NCBI GenBank assembly: GCA_016793305.1
Contig: JAEUHU010000014.1
Span: 1 to 5,971, forward strand
Reading direction: 5' to 3'
DNA: 5,971 nucleotides
Source: Planctomycetota bacterium
Lineage (GTDB): Bacteria > Planctomycetota > UBA1135 > UBA2386
The notes below the pieces were generated by a model. The model was not told where the DNA came from. It saw nothing but the letters and a program-made list of their open reading frames with translations, and made no database searches. Shown here piece by piece: positions 1-5,971 of this stretch. Position 1 is the first letter of the stretch, and every line of letters starts with the position of its first letter. Position numbers and translations under genes: made by a program.

Positions 1-164
1 GCAGCTACCGCAACTACGCCGAGGCCGACGGCCTGACTACCAACGCGATCCAGTGCACCCACCAGGATGCCGCCGGGAGGATCTGGTTGGGTGGGTATCG
101 CGGGCTGTTCCGCGTCGAGGGCGAACGGGTGGTCGCGGTCACCGAAGCGGGGCCGTGGCGATAG
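1..164 (+). CDS. C-terminal end of a beta-propeller (Reg_prop-type) sensor protein, 5' end outside window
   Basis: The frame starting at base 3 is open from the window edge to a TAG at 162-164, giving 53 residues. It contains one clear repeat of the two-component-regulator propeller type: GLTTNAIQ, then the DAAGRIWLGG core, then GLFRVEG. This matches the usual pattern of 'DGL..N.I....D..G.lWiGt..GL.r.dg'. In the family these repeats build periplasmic seven-bladed propellers that sense ligands, typically in hybrid histidine kinases, and some stand alone or are fused to other modules. Here the protein stops about 12 residues after the blade motif, so no Y_Y_Y domain, membrane helix or kinase can follow it. 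The propeller is therefore C-terminal. The gene converges on polA with 27 bases between the two stop codons and no convincing terminator hairpin. The repeat assignment is good; the function of the whole protein cannot be judged. Confidence 0.72.
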   Translation, partial: SYRNYAEADGLTTNAIQCTHQDAAGRIWLGGYRGLFRVEGERVVAVTEAGPWR

Positions 165-191
165 AGCGGCGTTCGTTCTCCGGGCTAAGGT

Positions 192-2915
192 TCAGTGCGC
201 CGCGAGCCACGTGCGGCCGTGACCGATCGCGACCTCGAGCGGCACCACCAGCTGCGCTGCACCCATCATCGCGTCCTTGACGAGGCGTTCGACCTCGAGC
301 CGTTCGTCGTCGGGCACGTCGAGCACCAGTTCGTCGTGCACCTGCAGCAAGAGGCGCGCGCGCAGCGAACGCCGGTCGAGCTCGCGCTGCACCGCCAGCA
401 TCGCGCGCTTCACGATGTCCGCGGCGGCACCCTGGATCGGCGTGTTGACCGCCATGTTCTCGGCGGCGATGCGCTGCATCGCGTTGGTCGAGTCGATGTC
501 GGGCAGCGGGCGGCGGCGGCCGAACATCGTCCAGACCTCCTTCTTCTCGCGGGCCTGCTGCAGCGAGCCGTCGAGGTAGCGCTTCACGCCGGGCAGGGCC
601 CGGAAGTAGGCCTCGATGAACTTCTTCGCCTCCGGCGGCCGCATGCCGGTCTCGGCGGCGAGGCGCGACGCGCCCATGCCGTACATCAGCCCGTAGTTGA
701 CGATCTTCGCCTGGTTGCGCAGCTCGGGCGTCACCATCGCCGGCAGCAGCCCGTGCACGATCGCCGCGGTGCGCGCGTGGATGTCCTCGCCGCGCTGGAA
801 CGACTCGACCAGCGCCCGGTCGCCGGAGACGTGGGCCAGGATGCGCAGCTCGATCTGCGAGTAGTCGGCCGACAGCAGCTGCCACGAACGCTCGCGCGCC
901 ACGAACGCAGCCCGCACCTTGCGGCCCTCGTCGGTGCGGATCGGGATGTTCTGCAGGTTCGGATCTTCGCTGCTGAGTCGTCCGGTCGCCGCGACCGCCT
1001 GGTTGAACGTCGTGTGCACGTGCTTCGTCGAGGGGTCGACGAGGAGCGGCAGGCTGTCGACGTAGGTGCCCTTCAGCTTGGTCAGCAGGCGCCACTCGAG
1101 CACCAGGGCCGGCACCTCGTGGTGCTTGGCGACCTTCTCGAGCACTTCGTGGTCGGTCTTGTACTGGCCGGTCGGCGTGCGCTTGGGTTTCGGCAGCTCG
1201 GCGAGCTTGTGCACCTCGAGCTCGTCGAACAGCACCACGCCCAGCTGCTGCGGCGAACCGAGGTTGAACGGGTGGCCGGCGCGCTCGTGCACGCGCGCCT
1301 CGAGCGTGGTGATGCGGTCCTGCATCTCGCGCGACAACAGCGCCAGCTGCTCCTTGTCGAGTGCGATGCCTTCCCATTCCATCTGGTGCAGCACGGGTGC
1401 TAGCGGCATCTCGAGCTCGCGGTAGAGCGCGACGGTGCCGACCTTCTGCAGCCGTTCGGCCAGGGGTGCGTGCAGGCGCAGGATCAGGTCCGCTTCTTCG
1501 TCGACGAACGACGCCACCAGGGCCGGGTCCACCTCGGCGAAGGTGCGCTGCTTCTTGCCGGTGCCGACCAGATCCTTCGGGCTCTGCTTCTTGAACGCGA
1601 ACTCGCGCAGCGCCAGCGCCTCGAGCGAGTGCGAGGTCGTGCCGGGATCGCTGCAGTAGCTCATCAGCTCGACGTCGTCCGCGAAGTGCGGCGTCGGCAG
1701 GCCGGCGAGCCGCAGGGCGGCGAGCAGGCGCTTCTGGTCGTGCACGACCTTCTTGGGCGTGGGGGCGGCGAGCAGGGACCCGAGCTCGGCGAGCACGGCA
1801 CTGCGACCACCCGGCCGCAGCGCCTCGGCGCGGTCGAACGGCACGTAGCTGGCGCGGCCCGGCGCCCAAGCGAACGCGAGGCCGCCGAGCCGGCGGCCGC
1901 GCACGCCACCGGGGCTCAGTTCGCCGGCCACGGCGACCCGCTCGCTGCGGCGCAGCGTCGCGAGCAGCGCGTCGAACGCGGCCGCGTCGCGCACCACGTC
2001 GTACTGCTGCTCGACATGGGCCTGCGGCGCCTTCCGGGCGGCGAGGTCGGCGAGCAGGTTGGTGAACTGCAGGCGCTGGAACAGCGGCCGCAGCAGCTCG
2101 GGATCGGGCGCTGGCGGCGGCAGGGCCGCGACGTCGACGTCGATCGGCACGTCGAGGTGCAGCGTCACCAGCTGCTTCGACAAGCGCGCCAGGTTCTCGT
2201 TCTCGGCCAGCGACTTCTGGATCGACGCCTTCTTGACCTCACCCAGCCGCTGGTAGATCGCGTCGAGCGAGCCGAACTGCTGCAGCAGCTCGACCGCGGT
2301 CTTCTCGCCGACCTTCGGCACACCCGGCACGTTGTCGGAGCTGTCGCCCATCAGCGCCAGCAGGTCGACCATCGCCGTGGTCGGCACGCCCCACTTCAGA
2401 AGCGCCGCCGCGGCGTCGACGATCTCCGGCTTGCTGGTCGAGCTGCGCAGGTTCCACAGCTTGATCTGGTCGTCGACGATCTGCAGGAAGTCCTTGTCGC
2501 CGGTGACGACGAACACCTCCATGCCGGCATCCCGGCCGCGCACCGCCAGCGTGCCGATCACGTCGTCGGCTTCGTGCGTGTCGCTCTCGACGATGCGGAT
2601 GCCGAAACCGCGCGCCGCTTCGCGGATGTCGTCGAGCTGCACGCGCATCTCGTCGGGCATCTTCTCGCGGGTCGACTTGTACTCGGGATACAGCTGGGTG
2701 CGCTGCAACGCGCCGCGTGGGCCGTCGAACGCGATCGCGGCGGCGTCGGGCTGCTCGCGTTCGAGCAGCGCCCGCAGCGTCGTGCAGAAGCCGTAGGTCG
2801 CCGCGGTCGGGTGGCCGCTGCTGGTGGTGAGCGGCGAACGGCCGGTGCCCTGGAAGGCGAAGAAGCTGCGGTAGGCGAGGGCGGTGCCGTCGATCAGGAA
2901 GAGCCGCTTCGGCAT
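192..2915 (-). CDS. polA: DNA polymerase I (5' nuclease and polymerase domains; proofreading site degenerate)
   Basis: This 907-residue protein, close to the usual 850-930, removes primers and flaps and fills gaps in replication and excision repair. The 5' nuclease domain (about 1-265) looks active: D9, D64, the EADD cluster at 115-118, TGDKD at 138-142, GDSSD at 190-194, and a helix-hairpin-helix from 198. The middle domain (about 305-490) has the 3'-5' exonuclease fold but has lost key residues: the first aspartate is A330 (E332 remains), the Exo II aspartate is L397, and Exo III reads F470/E474 instead of Tyr/Asp. Proofreading is probably absent. The polymerase domain (about 500-907) is intact: motif A SADYSQIELR with D684, motif B R733, K737, Y741 and Y745, and motif C QVHDELV with D861. 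Y741 replaces the Phe of E. coli Pol I. The ATG at 2915 gives a standard N-terminus (KRLFLIDG) but has no Shine-Dalgarno sequence. The gene is the last of four co-directional genes, 64 bases after the preceding stop. Confidence 0.98.
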   Translation of the reverse strand: MPKRLFLIDGTALAYRSFFAFQGTGRSPLTTSSGHPTAATYGFCTTLRALLEREQPDAAAIAFDGPRGALQRTQLYPEYKSTREKMPDEMRVQLDDIREAARGFGIRIVESDTHEADDVIGTLAVRGRDAGMEVFVVTGDKDFLQIVDDQIKLWNLRSSTSKPEIVDAAAALLKWGVPTTAMVDLLALMGDSSDNVPGVPKVGEKTAVELLQQFGSLDAIYQRLGEVKKASIQKSLAENENLARLSKQLVTLHLDVPIDVDVAALPPPAPDPELLRPLFQRLQFTNLLADLAARKAPQAHVEQQYDVVRDAAAFDALLATLRRSERVAVAGELSPGGVRGRRLGGLAFAWAPGRASYVPFDRAEALRPGGRSAVLAELGSLLAAPTPKKVVHDQKRLLAALRLAGLPTPHFADDVELMSYCSDPGTTSHSLEALALREFAFKKQSPKDLVGTGKKQRTFAEVDPALVASFVDEEADLILRLHAPLAERLQKVGTVALYRELEMPLAPVLHQMEWEGIALDKEQLALLSREMQDRITTLEARVHERAGHPFNLGSPQQLGVVLFDELEVHKLAELPKPKRTPTGQYKTDHEVLEKVAKHHEVPALVLEWRLLTKLKGTYVDSLPLLVDPSTKHVHTTFNQAVAATGRLSSEDPNLQNIPIRTDEGRKVRAAFVARERSWQLLSADYSQIELRILAHVSGDRALVESFQRGEDIHARTAAIVHGLLPAMVTPELRNQAKIVNYGLMYGMGASRLAAETGMRPPEAKKFIEAYFRALPGVKRYLDGSLQQAREKKEVWTMFGRRRPLPDIDSTNAMQRIAAENMAVNTPIQGAAADIVKRAMLAVQRELDRRSLRARLLLQVHDELVLDVPDDERLEVERLVKDAMMGAAQLVVPLEVAIGHGRTWLAAH

Positions 2916-2979
2916 GGCTGCGTTGTAGGTGGCGGGCGGTTGTGGGGCGACTGCGAATCCCAGGTCGCGGGCAGGCGCT

Positions 2980-3471
2980 TCAGGAGACGCACAGCCGGTG
3001 CGCCAGGCCAGAGCGTGCGGCGGTGGCCGCGAGCGCGCGCAGCGGGGCGGGATCGGGGCAGCTCCATTGCAGCAGCGTGCTGCCAGGAGTCGCCTGCTGC
3101 AGCAGCGGCCGCAGTTCGTCGCGCGGCTGCGCGGTGCCGGTCATCGCGGCGGTGAAGCCACCGAGGAACGCGCCGAGGCAGAACCCGAGCGGCATGGCGA
3201 CCTCGAGCAGCCCGCCGAGCATGCCGAAGCCGGCGGTCAGGATGCCGTTCACGGTGGCACCGAGCAGGGCACCGCCGAGCATGGCGGTGGCGAGGCCCCG
3301 CCAGGACGAAGTCGCGCGGCGATCGGCGGCGGCGCGCACGAGGCTGTGCAGGTGGGCGGGGCCGTCGGCGCGGGGGTAGCGGCGCTGCGCGAGGCGAGGG
3401 GGTACGGCGCAGGCCGCCAGCCACTCGTCGACGGAGCGATCGGCCGGCACCAGCACGAACAACGCGTTCAC
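2980..3471 (-). CDS. Small glycine-rich membrane protein of unknown function, translationally coupled to the upstream DedA-like gene
   Basis: I do not recognise this 163-residue protein. The N-terminal part (about 1-57) begins with a strand-like NALFVLVP and then a helix, and looks soluble. Residues 59-111 are a Gly/Ala-rich hydrophobic stretch that could form two membrane helices (about 59-82 and 84-110), with small-residue patterns such as GGALLGA and GAFLGGF typical of glycine-zipper packing. The C-terminal part (118-163) again looks soluble: a helix, then TPGSTLLQW, a strand-like segment, and another helix. Two alpha/beta halves around a glycine-rich hairpin recall DUF1269-type membrane proteins, but this is only a resemblance of layout. 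The start is the GTG at 3471-3469, which overlaps the TGA of the upstream gene as GTGA and so implies coupled translation. The reading frame is open further upstream to 3981, but that part is a shadow of the DedA gene. polA follows 64 bases downstream. Confidence 0.8.
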   Translation of the reverse strand: MNALFVLVPADRSVDEWLAACAVPPRLAQRRYPRADGPAHLHSLVRAAADRRATSSWRGLATAMLGGALLGATVNGILTAGFGMLGGLLEVAMPLGFCLGAFLGGFTAAMTGTAQPRDELRPLLQQATPGSTLLQWSCPDPAPLRALAATAARSGLAHRLCVS

Positions 3472-4157
3472 TTCGGCTGCTGGACCGCCGGCGGCTGCTG
3501 GGGCGGCGTGTCGCCGGTCTTGCCGGGCAGCAGCAGCTTGAAGGCGAGGAAGCCGCCGATCAGCAGCATCGTGCCGACGATCGTGACGAGGCCGAAGCGC
3601 CGTTCGATGAAGTCCTTGATCGGCGGTCCGAAGCGGCGGAACAGCCAGGCGACCAGGAAGAACCGGGCGCTGCGGCCGATCGCCGAGGCCAGCACGAACA
3701 TCGCGAAGTGGGTGCCGAACACCCCGGCGGTGATGGTGATCACCTTGTAGGGAATCGGCGTGAAGGCGGCGACGAACACGATCCAGAAGTCCCAGTCCTT
3801 GTACAGCTGGCCGACGTGGTCGAACGTCTCCTGGCTGAACACGTAGTTCAGGAAGAAGCCGTGCACGAACTCGAGGTTCCACAGGAACGCGCCGATCGCG
3901 TAGCCGGCGATGCCGCCGAGCACCGACGCGATCGAGCACCACAGAGCGAAGCGGTAGCCCTTCTGCACGTTGCCGATGCACAGCGCGATCAGCAGCACGT
4001 CGGGTGGGATCGGGAAGAAGCTGCTCTCGGCGAAGCTGAGCACGAACAGGGCCGGCAGCGCGTAGCGCGTGTCGGCCCAGTGCAGCACCCAGTCGTAGAG
4101 GCGGCGGATCGGGCCCTTCTTGGTTGCGGGAACGTTCGGCGGGGTTGGCGTCGTCAC
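3468..4157 (-). CDS. YqaA/DedA-family membrane protein (VTT/SNARE-associated domain)
   Basis: This 229-residue inner-membrane protein has the hallmarks of the DedA/YqaA (VTT) family. FAESSFFPIPPDVLL at 42-56 has the conserved acidic residues E44 and D53 and the Pro-rich turn. FTPIPYKVITITAG at 132-145 is the second re-entrant-loop motif. GRSARFF at 161-167 carries arginines in the usual place. Hydrophobic segments lie near 33-63, 70-94, 124-145, 150-173 and 189-210, and the tail after 211 is Pro/Gln-rich and likely cytosolic. DedA-family proteins have been linked to moving undecaprenyl phosphate and other lipids across the membrane and to membrane homeostasis. The substrate here is unknown. 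The GTG at 4157 is the most likely start, 20 bases after the recJ stop. A CTG at 4181 overlapping that stop is possible but less likely. The frame stays open to 4988 only as a recJ shadow. Its TGA overlaps the next gene's GTG start. Confidence 0.93.
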   Translation of the reverse strand: MTTPTPPNVPATKKGPIRRLYDWVLHWADTRYALPALFVLSFAESSFFPIPPDVLLIALCIGNVQKGYRFALWCSIASVLGGIAGYAIGAFLWNLEFVHGFFLNYVFSQETFDHVGQLYKDWDFWIVFVAAFTPIPYKVITITAGVFGTHFAMFVLASAIGRSARFFLVAWLFRRFGPPIKDFIERRFGLVTIVGTMLLIGGFLAFKLLLPGKTGDTPPQQPPAVQQPK

Positions 4158-4177
4158 GAGGGTGGCGAGAGAGGGCG

Positions 4178-5911
4178 TCAGGCGAAGCGCGGCGTGGCCT
4201 CGGGGGCGTCCGGTTCGCGGATCAGGTCCTGCAGGTCGAGCTGGACCACGCCGTCCTCGCCGGTGCGGGCGAGGCGCGGTGTGTGGTCGACGGTCCAGGT
4301 GCCGCGGTGGTTGCGGAGCTCCTCGAACCGCTGGGTGCCACGCACGAGGCGGGCTGGCAGCATGGTGCCCTGGTGCACGAGGCGCAGCCGCACGTCGCTG
4401 CCGCGCACGTCGACGAACGGGGTGCCGGCGACGCGGACCGAGCGGGTGCGGAAGCGTGGGCGCGGGTGGCCGCTGCCGAACGGGCCGAGCAGGTCGAAGC
4501 GCCGCACGGTGTGCGGATCGAGTTCGGCGAACGTCGCCGTGCCGTCGACCGAGATCGCATCCCCGCGCCTCGGCTGACGGCTGCATGCTTCGGCGAAGCG
4601 GGCCTGGAAGGTGGCGAACTGCTCGCGTCGCACTTCGAGGCCGGCGGCGGCGGCGTGGCCGCCGTGGGCGAGCAGCACGTCGCCGCAGGCCGCCAGCGCG
4701 TCGCGCAGGTGCACGCCGGTCGTGCAGCGGCCGGAGCCGCGGCCGACCTCGCCGTGGAACGCGACCAGCAGCACCGGCTTGCCGGTGGTCTCGGCGACGC
4801 GCGCGGCGACGATGCCGAGCACGCCGGCGTGCCAGTGGTCGCCGCCGAGCACGATGGTCGGGCCGGCCTCCTTGGCGGCGAGCTGTAGCACCTCGTCCTG
4901 GAGTTGGCGTTCGACCTTCCGACGTTCCTCGTTGTGCCGTTCGAGCACCTTCGCGGCCTGCTGCGCCTCGTGGTAGCCGGGCGCACACAGCAGCTGCACG
5001 GCGTCGAGACCGTGGCCGACGCGGCCAGCGGCGTTGATCAGCGGGGCCAGCCGGAACGCGATGTCCTCGACGGCGACGCCGCGGTGGCCGAGGCCGGCCG
5101 CGTCCATCAGCGCGCGGATGCCCGGATTGCGGCTCTGGCCGAGCGAGCGCAGGCCGTGGAACACCAGCGTGCGGTTCTCGCCGGCGAGCGGCGCCACGTC
5201 GGCGACGGTGCCGAGCGCGACGTAGCTCATCGCGTCGACCAGGAACTCGCGGAACTCGGCGCTCTGCAGCAGGCTGCCGGTCAGCGAACTGGCCAGCGCC
5301 GCCGCCAGCCGGAAGGCGACGCCGCAGCCCGCCAGGTTGCGGTCGGGATAGCCGGCGCCAGGCAGCCGCGGGTTCAGCACCGCGAACGCCGGGGCCACGT
5401 TCTCGCTGGTGCCGTGGTGGTCGGTGACGATCACGTCGACGCCGCGTTGCTGCAGTTCGGTGATCGGCCCGATCGCGTTGGTGCCGTTGTCGACCGAGAT
5501 CACCAGGTCGAAGCCACCCTGGGTGATCGCGTCGACGCTGGCGCGCGAGAACGAGTAGCCGTCGGCGCGGGCGGGGATGAACGGCTTGCTGGTGGCGTGC
5601 AGCAGCTGGAAGAACTTGTGCAGCAGCACCGTGCCGCTGATCCCGTCGACGTCGTAGTCGCCGTGGATCAGGATCGGCTTGCCGCTGCGCAGTGCCTGGT
5701 GGATGCGCTCGACGGCCTTCGGCATGTCGACGAAGGCGAACGGGTCGTGCAGGGCACTCAGGTCGGGCCGCAGGAAGGCCTTCGCCTGGTCCACCGAGTC
5801 GATGCCACGGGCCAGCAGGACGCGCGCGACCAGCTCCGGCAGCCCGAGGCTCTTGGCGAGCGCCGACTCGCGAGGGTCGGGCGGCGGCGTCTTCGGTGCG
5901 GCGCTCTGCAT
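4178..5911 (-). CDS. recJ: Single-stranded-DNA-specific exonuclease RecJ
   Basis: From the ATG at 5911 this is 577 residues, the same length as E. coli RecJ. The enzyme degrades single-stranded DNA 5' to 3' in RecF-pathway recombination, mismatch repair and base excision repair. The DHH domain carries motif I HGDYDVDG (83-90, D85, D87, D89), motif II VDNG (140-143), motif III TDHHG (163-167) and motif IV LGTVADV with D238. All expected metal ligands appear present. The DHHA1 domain follows, with GDHWHAGVLGIVAAR (357-371), GRGSGR (390-395) and HGGHAAAAGL (416-425). The last 120 residues or so match the RecJ-type OB region. An in-frame GTG at 5938 would add nine residues (VLRYHTAPA). The ATG is preferred because the extension matches nothing known to me and runs through a possible promoter. 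Neither start has a Shine-Dalgarno sequence. It is the first gene of the four-gene minus-strand cluster; its stop lies 20 bases before the DedA-like start. Confidence 0.97.
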   Translation of the reverse strand: MQSAAPKTPPPDPRESALAKSLGLPELVARVLLARGIDSVDQAKAFLRPDLSALHDPFAFVDMPKAVERIHQALRSGKPILIHGDYDVDGISGTVLLHKFFQLLHATSKPFIPARADGYSFSRASVDAITQGGFDLVISVDNGTNAIGPITELQQRGVDVIVTDHHGTSENVAPAFAVLNPRLPGAGYPDRNLAGCGVAFRLAAALASSLTGSLLQSAEFREFLVDAMSYVALGTVADVAPLAGENRTLVFHGLRSLGQSRNPGIRALMDAAGLGHRGVAVEDIAFRLAPLINAAGRVGHGLDAVQLLCAPGYHEAQQAAKVLERHNEERRKVERQLQDEVLQLAAKEAGPTIVLGGDHWHAGVLGIVAARVAETTGKPVLLVAFHGEVGRGSGRCTTGVHLRDALAACGDVLLAHGGHAAAAGLEVRREQFATFQARFAEACSRQPRRGDAISVDGTATFAELDPHTVRRFDLLGPFGSGHPRPRFRTRSVRVAGTPFVDVRGSDVRLRLVHQGTMLPARLVRGTQRFEELRNHRGTWTVDHTPRLARTGEDGVVQLDLQDLIREPDAPEATPRFA

Positions 5912-5922
5912 TGCAGGCGCGG

Positions 5923-5929
5923 TATGGTA
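5923..5929. promoter_or_regulatory. Possible shared -10 element upstream of recJ, readable on both strands
   Basis: The plus strand reads TATGGTA, so the plus-strand hexamer is TATGGT (5923-5928) and the minus-strand hexamer is TACCAT (5929-5924). Each keeps the key TA...T positions of a sigma70-type -10 box. The minus-strand version would start transcription about six bases before the recJ ATG at 5911, a nearly leaderless message. The plus-strand version would start about ten bases before the ATG at 5945. No good -35 hexamer stands at the usual distance on either strand, and the motif is short enough to arise by chance. Confidence 0.2.
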
Positions 5930-5944
5930 GCGAAGCACACGACG

Positions 5945-5971
5945 ATGCCTAGAACCGACTCGGACCGTTCC
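5945..5971 (+). CDS. Possible start of a divergent gene, truncated by the window edge
   Basis: An ATG at 5945-5947 opens a plus-strand frame that stays open for nine codons to the window edge (MPRTDSDRS). It lies 33 bases from the recJ ATG in a head-to-head arrangement and just downstream of the TATGGT sequence at 5923. No Shine-Dalgarno sequence is visible, but the other starts here lack one too. Nine codons are far too few to identify a product, and the ATG may be accidental. Confidence 0.22.

Noticed and set aside
165..191. Terminator between the converging propeller gene and polA.
   Set aside because: The 27 bases have only a three-base outer pairing (AGC/GCT) with mismatches inside and no T-run on either strand.
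139..1869. Minus-strand frame of 576 codons overlapping polA in another phase.
   Set aside because: The product is dominated by Arg, Ala and Gly with no motif, and polA occupies the same strand. It is a frame shadow.
2916..2979. Separate polA promoter in the 64-base gap.
   Set aside because: A TACAAC sequence on the minus strand resembles a -10 box, but no -35-like hexamer lies at the right distance. Read-through from upstream is simpler.
1470..3155. Long plus-strand open frame of 561 codons antisense to polA, and another of 402 codons at 195-1403.
   Set aside because: They lie opposite polA, whose motifs fit the family throughout. The antisense products are rich in Arg, Gln, His and Leu with no recognisable domain, as expected from GC-rich codon bias.
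3472..3981. N-terminal extension of the small membrane protein, open up to 3981.
   Set aside because: It overlaps the DedA-like coding sequence out of frame and is Arg-rich. The GTGA overlap at 3468-3471 gives a natural start.
4158..4988. N-terminal extension of the DedA-like gene, open up to 4988.
   Set aside because: The extension is Arg/Pro-rich low-complexity sequence overlapping conserved recJ. The recognisable protein begins near the GTG at 4157.
4124..5037. Plus-strand frames of 305 codons (4120-5037) and 254 codons (4124-4888) opposite recJ.
   Set aside because: They have extreme Arg/Ala/Gly composition, no motif, and lie antisense to a well-matched recJ.
1..5971. CRISPR array, insertion sequence, tRNA/rRNA, phage or defence genes.
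   Set aside because: No regularly spaced repeats, terminal inverted repeats, transposase motifs or structural RNA signatures were seen, and almost every base is covered by the listed genes.

Overview
The window is a GC-rich bacterial segment (GC content judged by eye, not computed). Four genes lie head to tail on the minus strand, flanked by a gene end on the plus strand at the left edge and a possible gene start on the plus strand at the right edge. Nothing in the sequence fixes the species. High GC, no recognisable Shine-Dalgarno sequence at any start, GTG starts, and a neighbouring two-component-regulator-type beta-propeller would fit a high-GC Gram-negative lineage such as Planctomycetota. 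That placement is a low-confidence inference.

Layout in transcription order on the minus strand, right to left: recJ (5911 down to 4178) encodes the single-strand-specific 5'-3' exonuclease. A YqaA/DedA-type membrane protein (4157 to 3468) follows 20 bases later. A 163-residue glycine-rich membrane protein of unknown function (3471 to 2980) starts inside the DedA stop codon through a GTGA overlap. polA (2915 to 192) encodes DNA polymerase I and follows after 64 bases with no visible terminator. The spacing suggests one operon read from a promoter beyond recJ. To the left, the last 53 codons of a propeller-repeat protein run on the plus strand and end at 164, converging on polA with only 27 bases between the stop codons. 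To the right, a plus-strand ATG at 5945 may begin a divergent gene that the window cuts after nine codons.

RecJ and DNA polymerase I work in the same repair processes: one resects 5' ends, the other removes flaps or primers and fills gaps. A recJ-polA repair unit with two membrane proteins between them is plausible. No direct functional link between the membrane proteins and repair can be seen.

No mobile element, CRISPR array, RNA gene or undescribed defence system is visible. The points most worth a second look are in polA, where the proofreading site is degenerate and the motif B sugar-discrimination position is tyrosine, along with the coupled unknown membrane protein and a near-symmetrical -10-like sequence upstream of recJ. 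Long antisense open frames across polA and recJ are codon-bias shadows.
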